Source of the DNA: Succinivibrio dextrinosolvens | Lineage (GTDB): Bacteria; Pseudomonadota; Gammaproteobacteria; Enterobacterales; Succinivibrionaceae | DNA length: 64,000 nucleotides | Direction: 5' to 3' | NCBI RefSeq assembly: GCF_900116345.1 | Contig: NZ_FPAH01000010.1 | Coordinates: 26,421-90,420, forward strand | Shown: positions 10,327-18,663 of the stretch, piece by piece | How positions within the stretch are numbered: the first letter of the stretch is position 1 | How the letters are laid out: each line of letters starts with the position of its first letter | The notes under the pieces: model-generated | Told to the model about the DNA's origin: nothing | The model's input: only the letters and a program-made list of their open reading frames with translations | Database searches by the model: none | Translations under genes and position numbers: made by a program

Positions 10327-10821
10327 ATGATTACTTTAAAAACTACCCTAGGTGATATCGTTATTGAGCTTGATTACGATAAGGCTCCTAATACCGCTAA
10401 GAACTTTGAGGACTATGTAAAGTCAGGTTTCTACAAGGGAACCATTTTCCACAGAGTTATCAAGGGCTTTATGATCCAGGGTGGCGGTCTTGAGAAGGAC
10501 ATGAACCAGAAAGAAACCAATGCTCCTATCAAGAATGAGGCTGATAACGGTCTTAAGAATGATCGCGGCACCATCGCTATGGCAAGAACCATGGATCCTC
10601 ACTCTGCTACCGCTCAGTTCTTCATCAACACTGTTAACAACGATATGCTGAACTTCCGTTCAAAGGATCTGAACGGCTGGGGCTACTGTGTATTCGGTAA
10701 GGTTGTATCAGGTATGGAAGTTGTAGACAAGATCGAAGCTTCAAAGACCACTACCGTTTCCTACTATCAGGACGTTCCTGTAGAGACCATCGAGATCTTA
10801 GACGCTACCGTTGAGGCTTAA
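10327..10821 (+). CDS. ppiB: Cytoplasmic peptidyl-prolyl isomerase (cyclophilin) PpiB
   Basis: PpiB speeds cis-trans isomerisation of X-Pro bonds in the cytoplasm. The 164-residue product has no signal peptide and matches E. coli PpiB in length. Cyclophilin motifs are [13 protein letters not shown] (catalytic Arg) near residue 47, [13 protein letters not shown] near residue 99 and [18 protein letters not shown] near residue 121. A GAGAGAAC stretch just upstream is the ribosome-binding site. It lies 22 bases before lpxH and is probably co-transcribed with it, as in E. coli. Confidence 0.97.
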   Translation: MITLKTTLGDIVIELDYDKAPNTAKNFEDYVKSGFYKGTIFHRVIKGFMIQGGGLEKDMNQKETNAPIKNEADNGLKNDRGTIAMARTMDPHSATAQFFINTVNNDMLNFRSKDLNGWGYCVFGKVVSGMEVVDKIEASKTTTVSYYQDVPVETIEILDATVEA

Positions 10822-10843
10822 TCTCGAATAAGAAGAATCAGAC

Positions 10844-11590
10844 ATGGCTACTTTCATTATTGCAGATCTTCATTTGTCAGAATCTCAGCCGATTCTTACA
10901 AATGCACTTTCAAATTTTTATGAAAGAAATACCATCCTTAATGACCGAGTCATTATTGCTGGAGACATGTTTGATTTCTTTGTAGGTGTTGATCCTAATT
11001 CCGCATTTCAGCAGAAAATAAAAGCAATCATCACCAAAGCCAAGCAGCGAGGTGTTATCACCATGTTTCAGGCAGGAAACAGAGATTTTCTGCTTGATGA
11101 AGCTGCTGCAGAATATTTTGGAATGAAGCTTATCAAGGATTTCTATATTCTCAACACTTCAAAAGGCAAGGCTCTTTTACTGCATGGAGATCAGCTCTGT
11201 CTTCACGACCGTTCCTATCAGACTTTCCGAGCCATTGTCAAAAACAGATTCATCCGCTTCTGCTTTATGCTGTTGCCTCTGAGTGTACGTACCTCCATTG
11301 CTCAGAAGATACGCAACAAAAGTCAGGAACAGGAGAATCGTCGTGCAGAGTATTCTGAAAAGATTCTTCAGAATCCAACTGTCAAAAAAGCCGGAGCAAC
11401 CTTCCTCCAGAAAACCGGCTGTACACTTCTGATTCACGGTCACTTCCATGTATTCGGAGGCGAACAGAATGCCTTTGGAGATGGACTAAGCAGACTGGGG
11501 CTGGGAATGTGGGACTCTCACTACAGTTACATAAAAATCGATAGGACTGATTTTAAGCTTGTACAAAGAGCAATGGAAAAAAACTTCTAG
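10844..11590 (+). CDS. lpxH: UDP-2,3-diacylglucosamine diphosphatase LpxH
   Basis: LpxH hydrolyses UDP-2,3-diacylglucosamine to lipid X and UMP, the fourth step of lipid A synthesis. The 248-residue product shows the calcineurin-like metallophosphoesterase metal motifs in order: FIIADLHLSES, GDMFDFFVG, AGNRDFLL, LLHGDQLC and LIHGHFHVFG. It follows ppiB closely, as in E. coli. The presence of LpxH with an LPS-modifying transferase at 2080 confirms a conventional Gram-negative outer membrane. Confidence 0.97.
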   Translation: MATFIIADLHLSESQPILTNALSNFYERNTILNDRVIIAGDMFDFFVGVDPNSAFQQKIKAIITKAKQRGVITMFQAGNRDFLLDEAAAEYFGMKLIKDFYILNTSKGKALLLHGDQLCLHDRSYQTFRAIVKNRFIRFCFMLLPLSVRTSIAQKIRNKSQEQENRRAEYSEKILQNPTVKKAGATFLQKTGCTLLIHGHFHVFGGEQNAFGDGLSRLGLGMWDSHYSYIKIDRTDFKLVQRAMEKNF

Positions 11591-11650
11591 TATTACATAT
11601 GGGTTTTGAATGAATACTAGTGGTTACCAAAAACGATTTAAATCTTTTTT

Positions 11651-11733
11651 CTCACATTTCATGAGGCACTTTTGTCCTCTTTCTCACATTTCATGAGGCA
11701 CTTTTGTCCCCTTTCTCACATTTCATGAGGCAC
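11651..11733. repeat. 32-bp tandem repeat, 2.6 copies; possible IS21-type end relic
   Basis: Three successive copies of CTCACATTTCATGAGGCAC start at 11651, 11683 and 11715 with an exact period of 32 bases. The first two are followed by TTTTGTCCYCTTT. The array sits between lpxH and the shared lpxH/polA terminator. Read on the minus strand it begins TGTGCCTCATG. Several short repeats behind a TG-starting end are a known feature of IS21-family termini, so this may be a solitary remnant, but no transposase is nearby and the assignment is inference. Confidence 0.75.
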
Positions 11734-11739
11734 ATAAAA

Positions 11740-11766
11740 AAAGGACCTCAAAATTTGAGATCCTTT
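11740..11766. terminator. Bidirectional terminator between lpxH and polA
   Basis: AAAGGA-c-CTCAAA pairs with TTTGAG-a-TCCTTT, giving a stem of 12 pairs with one mismatch between two convergent genes. A-rich and T-rich flanks allow termination from both sides. Confidence 0.75.
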
Positions 11767-11787
11767 CTTAATGAAAATAAGGCAGAT

Positions 11788-14586
11788 TTAATGAGCATCA
11801 GCCCAGCTTGAGGACACACCAACTCCAACTGTTAAAGGAACAGCAAGCTTATACGCATTTTCCATAATCTCAGTAATCTTAGTGCAAGCCTCATTAACAA
11901 ACTCATCTTTTACCTCAAAGATAAGTTCATCATGGACCTGCACGGTCATTCTGATGGTATTTTCTGGCAGTGATGAAATCCACTCATCCAGTCTTACCAT
12001 TGCTGTCTTAATGATATCGGCAGCACTTCCCTGCATAGGCGCATTGATGGCAGCACGCTCTGCTGCCTTGGATAGCATGGCATTTGAACTGTTGATATTG
12101 GCAACACTGATGTGTCGTCCGTTAATGGAAGTCACATAACCATGTTCATGAGCATAAGCTTTGGTCTCTTCCATATATTTCTGAACACTTGGATAACGTT
12201 CAAAATACCTTTGGATATAAACCTTTGCCTCAGACATGCTCATATGAGTCTGTCTGGTAAGACCAAATGCTCCCATGCCGTACATCAGACCAAAGTTTGT
12301 GGCTTTTGCATGTGATCTTTCCTGTGGAGTTACCTCATCAATACTCTTGCCTAAAACCTCTGCAGCAGTGGCTCTGTGAATATCCTGTCCAGCTAGGAAG
12401 GCTTTTCTAAGATTAGGATCTTCACTTATGTGGGCAATCAGTCTTAACTCAATCTGAGAATAATCGGCAGCAATAATCTTATAGCCTTCAGGAGCAATAA
12501 AGGCTTTACGGATCATCTTGCCCTCCTCTGTTCTTGCAGGAATATTCTGCAGATTTGGATCAGAGGATGAAAGTCTTCCGGTTACAGTTCCTGTCTGGTT
12601 AAAAGAGGTATAGATTCTGTTTGTCTTAGGTGAAATCAGAGTCTGCAGTTTTTCGGTATAGGTGGAGATAAGCTTTGCCAGAGCTCTGTATCTTAAAACC
12701 AGATTGGCAATATCGTAGTTAAAGGAAATCTGCTCAAGGATATCCTCTGCAGTAGAATACTTACCGTCCTTTACCTTCTTAGGATAAGGAATTTTCAGAT
12801 CCTCAAACAGAACCTTGCCTAGCTGCTTAGGGGAAGCAATATTAAATTCCTGTCCCGCGGAAACGTAAATCTGTTTCTGAATCTCGACAAGTTCTGTCTT
12901 AAGATTTCTGTTCTGAGTCTCAAGCTCCTTCTGAGAGACGTAAACACCTTCAAGCTCCATATGGTAGAGCACTTTTAGGAAAGGCATTTCCTGTTCAAAG
13001 AACAGTTTTTTGTCATTTTCTGAGGCAAAGAGTTTTTCAGATAAGGTATGATACAGACGGAGGGTAACCTCCGCATCTTCAGCAGCATAGTTACATACAG
13101 TCTCTACTGGCACCTCACTGATTGGGATTTTCTTCTTATCCCCGGTAATCTCTTTGTAGGTAATGGTTCTGTAGTTCAGATATCTTAAGGCCAGATCATC
13201 CATATTCATGGCTGAGGCTGAATCAAGCAGATGAGCCATAACCATGGTATCAGCGTAGACTTTTTCAATCTCAAAGTTCTGATAGTGAAGAACCAGCAGA
13301 TCAAATTTGATGTTATGACCGATGATTTTAACATCGGAAGAATTGAGAACCGGCAGCAGTTTCTCTCTTACCTTATCAAGAGAAAGACACTGTGGAACTC
13401 CAAGATAGGTATGATTCAGAGGAATATAGTAGCCTTCATTTGCTGCGACAGATAAAGACATACCGACCAGGGATGCCTCCTGAGGCATCAGAGAGGTAGT
13501 CTCAGTATCAAGAGCAACTAATCTTGCCGATAAGATCCTGTTACACAGCTCATCAAGCACATTCTCATCAGTTACAAGAATATATTTACCGCCATTACTC
13601 TTGTAATCGGTAGGAGCAGAGCTGAAGGCAGGAGCATCTTCAGTTTTTGATGCTGCCTTGGCAAAATCAAAGCTCTGAGCCTGAGTCTTTGGGCTATCAG
13701 CAGGAGCATCCTTTTTCAGATCAGCCAGAAGCTTGGTAAATTCAAGCTCGGTATAGATTTCAATAAGATCGTTTTTGTTCAGGACAGGAGGTGTTACCTC
13801 TGAAATCTTAAGTGGAAGCTCCAAATCAGTTCTGATGGTAGCAAGTCGGTATGAAAGCTCAACAGTCTCAAAAGCCTCTCTGTATTTCTCTGCAAAAGTC
13901 TTTGAACCGCGGAAGGATAAAGATGCAATCTTATCAAGATTATTGTAGATATCCTTAATGCCGCCAAGCTCATTGATAAGAGTAACCGCTGTCTTATCAC
14001 CTACACCAGCCATACCAGGAATATTATCTGAGCTGTCTCCCTTCAGAGCCAGAAAATCAATGATATGCTCAGGTTTAACACCAAATTTCTCGACAACACC
14101 TTTAGCATCAGTGTAGACATCCTTCATTGAGTCATAAAGAATGACATTGTCATCCACAAGCTGAGCCAGATCCTTATCGCCGGTACAGATAACAGTCTTT
14201 ACACCTTCCTTTGAAGCATCTGTTGCATAGGTGCCAAGCACGTCATCAGCCTCCACGCCTTCAATAGATACCAGAGGAAAGCCCATTGCTCTTACGATTT
14301 TATGTACATATTCAATCTGAACTCTAAGCTCATCAGGCATAGGAGGACGGTTGGCCTTGTACTCTGGATACATTTCATTTCTAAAGGACTTGCCCTTGGC
14401 ATCGAAAACCACAATAAACTTGGCTCCGGCAAACTTGGATGAAAGAGAACCAAGCATTCTGGATAAAATCATGCAGACGCCGGTTGGAATTCCTTTTGAA
14501 TTGGTGAATGATTTAGGAGCGGCATAAAAGGCTCTATATAGAAATGATGAACCGTCAACAAGGACTAAAGGAAGATTATCTGTCAT
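11788..14586 (-). CDS. polA: DNA polymerase I
   Basis: DNA polymerase I processes Okazaki fragments and fills repair gaps. The 932-residue product has all three domains. The 5' nuclease domain covers residues 1-290 (LVDGSSFLYRAFYA, GDSSDNIPG). The 3'-5' exonuclease follows from about 335, with intact motifs LVALDTETTSL, IGHNIKFDLLVL and YAAEDAEVTLR, so proofreading should be active. The polymerase domain lies C-terminal, with DYSQIELRLIAH, RSHAKATNFGLMYGMG and VQVHDELIFEV. The length is close to E. coli's 928. It is convergent with lpxH and divergent from the effector module. Confidence 0.98.
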   Translation of the reverse strand: MTDNLPLVLVDGSSFLYRAFYAAPKSFTNSKGIPTGVCMILSRMLGSLSSKFAGAKFIVVFDAKGKSFRNEMYPEYKANRPPMPDELRVQIEYVHKIVRAMGFPLVSIEGVEADDVLGTYATDASKEGVKTVICTGDKDLAQLVDDNVILYDSMKDVYTDAKGVVEKFGVKPEHIIDFLALKGDSSDNIPGMAGVGDKTAVTLINELGGIKDIYNNLDKIASLSFRGSKTFAEKYREAFETVELSYRLATIRTDLELPLKISEVTPPVLNKNDLIEIYTELEFTKLLADLKKDAPADSPKTQAQSFDFAKAASKTEDAPAFSSAPTDYKSNGGKYILVTDENVLDELCNRILSARLVALDTETTSLMPQEASLVGMSLSVAANEGYYIPLNHTYLGVPQCLSLDKVREKLLPVLNSSDVKIIGHNIKFDLLVLHYQNFEIEKVYADTMVMAHLLDSASAMNMDDLALRYLNYRTITYKEITGDKKKIPISEVPVETVCNYAAEDAEVTLRLYHTLSEKLFASENDKKLFFEQEMPFLKVLYHMELEGVYVSQKELETQNRNLKTELVEIQKQIYVSAGQEFNIASPKQLGKVLFEDLKIPYPKKVKDGKYSTAEDILEQISFNYDIANLVLRYRALAKLISTYTEKLQTLISPKTNRIYTSFNQTGTVTGRLSSSDPNLQNIPARTEEGKMIRKAFIAPEGYKIIAADYSQIELRLIAHISEDPNLRKAFLAGQDIHRATAAEVLGKSIDEVTPQERSHAKATNFGLMYGMGAFGLTRQTHMSMSEAKVYIQRYFERYPSVQKYMEETKAYAHEHGYVTSINGRHISVANINSSNAMLSKAAERAAINAPMQGSAADIIKTAMVRLDEWISSLPENTIRMTVQVHDELIFEVKDEFVNEACTKITEIMENAYKLAVPLTVGVGVSSSWADAH

Positions 14587-14945
14587 AGAATTAGTACGAA
14601 TTGGAGTATCACTAAAAAGTGTATGAATTCGTCTCCGTTTTTATATTTCTGTTTTAACTTCTTACCATTATAACTTTTAAAAAAATTTATAAAAACTGAC
14701 ATTACTCAACATTACATTTTTTTGCGGTTTTTCTTAAAAATAACAAAAAAAAACAGTGTTTTTTTTAAGAAATTGAAGATTTTTCTTAAATTCTGATGAA
14801 ATACTTTTTTAACAGGAAGAATCACAAACAAGATATGCTTCACAGATATGTATTTATTAGATTCCTTAAAAAAAATTTCCTCAGACTATGTTCTATACTT
14901 TAGTAACTACAGAGAAAAAAAGTTCAAATAAATTAAGGAAGTAAT
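14587..14945. other. AT-rich gap upstream of the first chaperone-effector pair
   Basis: This 359-base, very AT-rich region should contain the polA promoter (minus) and that of the chaperone gene (plus). It carries the left copy of a ~50-bp repeat (14769-14819) that recurs after the effector gene. Poly-A/T tracts are frequent, a composition often seen in xenogeneically silenced DNA. No specific activator site was recognised. Confidence 0.5.
14769..14819 (+). repeat. Left imperfect direct repeat flanking the effector module
   Basis: This segment and 17992-18043 align along about 50 bases: both share GAAA-TGAAGA, TCTTA-ATTCTGA, GAAATACTT and GGAAG in the same order, spacing and orientation, with scattered differences. 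The left copy lies 126 bases before the chaperone start. The two copies enclose the chaperone and the 815-residue protein. Confidence 0.7.
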
Positions 14946-15425
14946 ATGTCGCTATTCGAGAATATCATGAAAGATTTTTCGGAAGAAACAAATCTTGAAG
15001 TCAAAATCGAGAGTGATAACTCATGTGCCTTTGAGTTTGAAGATTTGCTTATCGTTTTGCAGTACCGTCAGGCAGCAGACGATATAGTAATGTTCTGTTC
15101 TCTTTCAGATCCTGAAAAAATACCAGTTTTTTCAAAAGAAGTTTTGTATAAGGCTCTTTCTCTATCATTCAATGGTGAAGGAACTGGCGGAAACTTCATT
15201 GGTATCTCTGAAGGCACTTTAATCCTTTCAAGAATTATTCCTATTGAACAGCTGGATGGTAAAAAACTAATGAAAATTCTTTCAGAATTCTCCGATAAGG
15301 CTGTTTTCATAAGGGATGTGCTTAAGGATGTTTATTCAATCTCTAAGGGTGATGAAGATCTGGGGACACGGGATTCTGCAAAGAGCTCTATAGCTTCTAG
15401 TTTAATGGATGTCCTTCCTGTTTAA
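14946..15425 (+). CDS. CesT-type type III secretion chaperone (pair 1)
   Basis: The 159-residue, acidic, signal-less protein has the size and strand pattern of class I type III secretion chaperones (CesT/SycE-like). Typical features are an N-terminal amphipathic helix (FENIMKDFSEETNL), the middle strand set with DDIVMFCSLSDP, the helix LYKALSLSFNGEGTGGNFIG, and the stretch EGTLILSRIIPIEQLDG followed by a helix ending FIRDVLKDV. Such chaperones hold the N-terminal region of one effector for delivery to the secretion ATPase. The gene ends 27 bases before a large unrecognised protein, the classic chaperone-effector order. Family placement is by eye; no secretion apparatus genes are in the window. 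Confidence 0.75.
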   Translation: MSLFENIMKDFSEETNLEVKIESDNSCAFEFEDLLIVLQYRQAADDIVMFCSLSDPEKIPVFSKEVLYKALSLSFNGEGTGGNFIGISEGTLILSRIIPIEQLDGKKLMKILSEFSDKAVFIRDVLKDVYSISKGDEDLGTRDSAKSSIASSLMDVLPV

Positions 15426-15452
15426 CGATGAAATTAGTCTGAGGTATCTAAC

Positions 15453-17900
15453 ATGAACACGAATGTGAATGTATCAATTGATAATTTACAAAACAATCAA
15501 TCATATTATTTATCATCTGACGGTGAAATCAAGAAAGCCGGACTCTGGCAGAAATTCAAATGCTGGGCGAATATTGGTGAAGCCAGACAGCAGGTTAGAA
15601 ATCTAGTAAGCGTAATTAAAAGCAACCTGCTTGATACCGTTACTTATGCAAAAGGAGATTCCCTTAATGAGGATTTTGCAAAGCTGGATACCACAAAAAA
15701 TCTTAAAGGTTCAGATCTGAACAGGATTATTGAAAAATTTAAAACTGCAAACTCAGATAATATTGACAAAGCTCAGGCAAAAAAGATTGAAGGAAACATA
15801 ATAGAAAATGCAGTTGATTCTCTGCTAAAGGAGGGGCTGCTGGAAAAAAGATCAGCCTATAGCATGCAGGATTTGCTGCAAAAATCGATTTCACAGATAA
15901 AAGAAGAAGATTTACCTAAAAAGAATGAAGCAGGTAAAGAAGTTTTCGACAAGGAGACCTATACCCAGAAAATTGAGGAGTTTATTAAACAGTTTGTTGA
16001 TACCATCAGGGAAATCAAGGAGGCTAAGCTTCCTGAAAATAAGCTCAACAATTATTATCTCGATTACATAAAAGGTAAACTTTTTGATGATGAAGGGAAT
16101 CTACTGAATGTCAGTGTAGATCAGTTCAAAGGGATAGACGAAGCAAAGAGAGACTATATTCTCTCGAAAATAGGAGATGATATCGATTTAAATGACAAGA
16201 GAACAAATGAGATTATCGATTATGTTATTTCCAAGACAAAGGAGAATAAAGGTGCTGCTGATATCATAATGAAATCCTGCCAAAGTATCCTCCTCAATGG
16301 AGCAAATAAACTGCGTTCTTTAGATTCAGTTAAAAAAAGAATCGATGCTATTTTTTCAAATGCTGATGAATATAATGCCATTGGACAGAATCTGCATGGA
16401 TTTAGAAAAACTGGTATCAGAATTCTTGGCTATACAGAAGGAAAGGCATTTCCTCCTGGCTTTATCACCAAATTTTATAATAAGGCCAAGGATTTAGATC
16501 TTGGACCGTTAAAAAACTTAAAAGCCACATCCTCCCCAGAAGAGATGCATAAGGCATTATTCTCTTTATACAAAAGCTTGTCAGAAGCCATGAAGTCCTC
16601 CGGAACTGCAGAGGAAATCCAGGCAGTTCAGGAAGATAGAAACTCTTTAAAGGCTTCAAAAATTCTATTTCAGAGTATTGTGCTTTTAAGAATGACTCCA
16701 GAAGAACGTGTTAACCTAAAAACAGTGTTTGAGAGTCTGAATTTTGCAAAAATTCAGAATATGTACAATGAATTATATGATGATTACGGATACACCGATC
16801 AATTGGGAAGAAATAAACAGGGAACTGTAACTACCCTTGCTTTTGATATGGCAAATACAAACAATATTCTTATTGAAAACCTGGAGTTTCTGTCCAACAC
16901 CAATGATATTCATACCATGAATTATGAGGGGCCTATCTTAGTTCAGGAGGATAAGCTTGGGCCTGTATATGACAGCCTGCTTGATGGGACAGATGAATAT
17001 ATTTCAGAACAGACAGACTCTTATATTAATGATAACTTTAAAGGAGAGTTTCCAGAATCAATGAAGCAGCTTATTAAGGATAAGCTGAAATCAGAAACCT
17101 ATGACAATACAGAAAACAAAAGCTTTGTCCCTGATACATCATTCAATAATGCAGTAAAAAGAGAAGTCGGGACAACTATGAATCTGGCCATTCTTACCGA
17201 TGCAAAGCGACTGGGCAATGGCAATATCGAAGATACATCATGCTATAAAGACCTAATTCGCGGCATGTCAGTTACCCTACCTGGGGGCAAGAAACTCAGC
17301 ACTGACTTTGAAACAGCCAGAGATGAGATTGCTCAGCTGGTGACATCCAACAATTCTGCAAAATACAGTGGATTAGATAAGGAAACAAGGCAAAAGGTCA
17401 ATCTGGTTCTGGCAATGATGTCACAGGAAACTGCAAAGTCATTAACTATAGGTATTCCTGTTGCGCTTGACAAGAATGGTGCTGAGCCTGCCTTTCATAT
17501 TGTAGCACCTCACGGTCAAGGAGATGCAAATGCTGAATATACTCTGATAAAAGATGAAGACGGAGCGATTAGACTTACGATTGAGACTACACATCATATT
17601 CAGCAGCTGATTGTCAATGAACAGGTAATAGAAGCAGATCCTCAATCATATATTAAGCAAAAACTTTCCTACTATATCAGTCCAAGTGAATTTAACAGAC
17701 TTGGCAAGCTTAATCTAAATGATTTTGATGATACCAGAGTACAAGAAGCTATGGATCAGACTGGAGCTTATAACGGTCAGAATAATAAGATATTAAATGC
17801 AGGCAAAGAGATCCAGACTGAAATGAGGATTCATTCCAACATGAAGGTAGAAATGGAAGGAAATATGAAGTTACCTAATCAGAATATCATTCAACCATAG
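15453..17900 (+). CDS. Putative type III effector, 815 residues, unknown fold
   Basis: I do not recognise this protein. It has no signal peptide or membrane segment. It starts with a polar Asn/Ser/Gln-rich stretch (MNTNVNVSIDNLQNNQSYYL), as many type III substrates do, then a short basic-aromatic patch (AGLWQKFKCWANIGEARQQV, residues 30-49) that could be the chaperone-binding site. Residues 50-420 look mainly helical and Lys/Glu-rich. Residues 480-720 look mixed, with segments such as DDYGYTDQLGRN, GMSVTLPGGKKLSTDFETA and FHIVAPHGQGDANAEY. It follows a CesT-like chaperone by 27 bases and ends at a strong terminator. The effector role is inferred from context only. Confidence 0.65.
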   Translation: MNTNVNVSIDNLQNNQSYYLSSDGEIKKAGLWQKFKCWANIGEARQQVRNLVSVIKSNLLDTVTYAKGDSLNEDFAKLDTTKNLKGSDLNRIIEKFKTANSDNIDKAQAKKIEGNIIENAVDSLLKEGLLEKRSAYSMQDLLQKSISQIKEEDLPKKNEAGKEVFDKETYTQKIEEFIKQFVDTIREIKEAKLPENKLNNYYLDYIKGKLFDDEGNLLNVSVDQFKGIDEAKRDYILSKIGDDIDLNDKRTNEIIDYVISKTKENKGAADIIMKSCQSILLNGANKLRSLDSVKKRIDAIFSNADEYNAIGQNLHGFRKTGIRILGYTEGKAFPPGFITKFYNKAKDLDLGPLKNLKATSSPEEMHKALFSLYKSLSEAMKSSGTAEEIQAVQEDRNSLKASKILFQSIVLLRMTPEERVNLKTVFESLNFAKIQNMYNELYDDYGYTDQLGRNKQGTVTTLAFDMANTNNILIENLEFLSNTNDIHTMNYEGPILVQEDKLGPVYDSLLDGTDEYISEQTDSYINDNFKGEFPESMKQLIKDKLKSETYDNTENKSFVPDTSFNNAVKREVGTTMNLAILTDAKRLGNGNIEDTSCYKDLIRGMSVTLPGGKKLSTDFETARDEIAQLVTSNNSAKYSGLDKETRQKVNLVLAMMSQETAKSLTIGIPVALDKNGAEPAFHIVAPHGQGDANAEYTLIKDEDGAIRLTIETTHHIQQLIVNEQVIEADPQSYIKQKLSYYISPSEFNRLGKLNLNDFDDTRVQEAMDQTGAYNGQNNKILNAGKEIQTEMRIHSNMKVEMEGNMKLPNQNIIQP

Positions 17901-17915
17901 AGGATTCACTACAAC

Positions 17916-17958
17916 AATCGCTCACTTTTACAAAAGACAGGAGTGAGCGATTTTTTTT
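17916..17958 (+). terminator. Terminator of the first effector operon
   Basis: A perfect 10-base stem AATCGCTCAC / GTGAGCGATT encloses a 17-base loop and is followed by eight T. This is a textbook intrinsic terminator, 16 bases after the 815-codon gene. Confidence 0.92.
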
Positions 17959-17991
17959 GAAAAATCGCTAGAAATTCAGAGATTTTTTGTG

Positions 17992-18048
17992 GAAACTGAA
18001 GAGAAATCTTAGATTCTGACGAAATACTTCCGAATATCGGAAGTATTT
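17992..18048. repeat. Right direct repeat, containing a perfect 12-bp palindrome
   Basis: Bases 17992-18043 are the right-hand counterpart of 14769-14819. Within this copy, AAATACTTCCGA (18022-18033) and TCGGAAGTATTT (18037-18048) form a perfect inverted repeat around ATA. The left copy keeps AAATACTT and GGAAG but has lost the symmetry. It lies between the effector terminator and the end of the convergent LEA-like gene. Confidence 0.7.
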
Positions 18049-18078
18049 AATTGAAGATTGAGTGGAAAAAGAAAACTG

Positions 18079-18474
18079 TTAATCTGAGGTCTTATCCTTC
18101 ACGTAATCGACACCGTTATTGAATTTTTCCTTGGTGTAGTCAGCGCCTTTCTGAACCTTATCCTTGGACCACTCATAGCCGTCTACAGCCTTGTCCTTGG
18201 TATAGTTTGCGCCTTTTTTTACCTTGTCAGCAGTCCAGTCGTAGCCATCTGCAATCTTGTCTTTAGTGTAGTCATAGCCATCAGCTACCTTATCCTTGGT
18301 ATATACGGCACCATCAGAGATCTTCTCGCCAACCTTTGCGCCTTTCTGCTGAATATTTGAACCTATTGCAGACATTTTGTCGCCAAAACTCTCGTTTGAG
18401 GAGGCATTATCTGCAGAAAATGAAGAAAAACTGCATAAAGTAGCTGCAAGAACTAATACTTTTAAAGCTTTCAT
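18079..18474 (-). CDS. Secreted LEA-like protein of 11-residue repeats
   Basis: The product has a signal peptide (MKALKVLVLAATLCSFSSFSA) and a mature part built almost wholly of seven 11-residue repeats of the form K-x-x-x-G-x-x-Y/W-T-K-D. Examples are KVADGYDYTKD, KIADGYDWTAD and KVQKGADYTKE. Eleven-residue helical repeats with Lys/Asp and small residues are the hallmark of group 3 LEA and related desiccation or membrane-protecting proteins. I place the start at 18474 because AAGG lies six bases before this ATG; another ATG two codons upstream is possible. A periplasmic stress-protection role is inference. The next minus-strand gene is 190 bases upstream and unrelated. Confidence 0.7.
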   Translation of the reverse strand: MKALKVLVLAATLCSFSSFSADNASSNESFGDKMSAIGSNIQQKGAKVGEKISDGAVYTKDKVADGYDYTKDKIADGYDWTADKVKKGANYTKDKAVDGYEWSKDKVQKGADYTKEKFNNGVDYVKDKTSD

Positions 18475-18610
18475 ATTCATCCTTACAAAAAAATAAACTA
18501 CGGCAATGAGTATAGACTCGGATTATTAGCCTGAAGTTAGATAGAGTTAAACAACGTTATTCAAAAATTTGAAATATTAAGTCTGTAAAAGCACGAACGC
18601 TTCTCATGAA

Positions 18611-18635
18611 AATGGTTAGCATTGCGCTAACCATT
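18611..18635. repeat. GGTTAGC palindrome (copy 3)
   Basis: Inverted repeat with 10-base arms AATGGTTAGC / GCTAACCATT and a 5-base loop, 29 bases after the hypothetical gene at 18664. It is the third palindrome with the GGTTAGC/GCTAACC core in this window. No strong T-run follows. Confidence 0.6.
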
Positions 18636-18663
18636 GATATCAGAATACCTTAGCAAATGCCTT

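Noticed and set aside
11651..11733. Short repeats considered as a CRISPR array
   Set aside because: The units are contiguous with a 32-base period and conserved throughout; there are no variable spacers and no cas genes.
2017..18635. GGTTAGC palindromes considered as DNA-uptake sequences
   Set aside because: Uptake sequences occur about once per kilobase in competent species and also singly in genes. Here only three paired copies and very few single cores were noticed in 64 kb.
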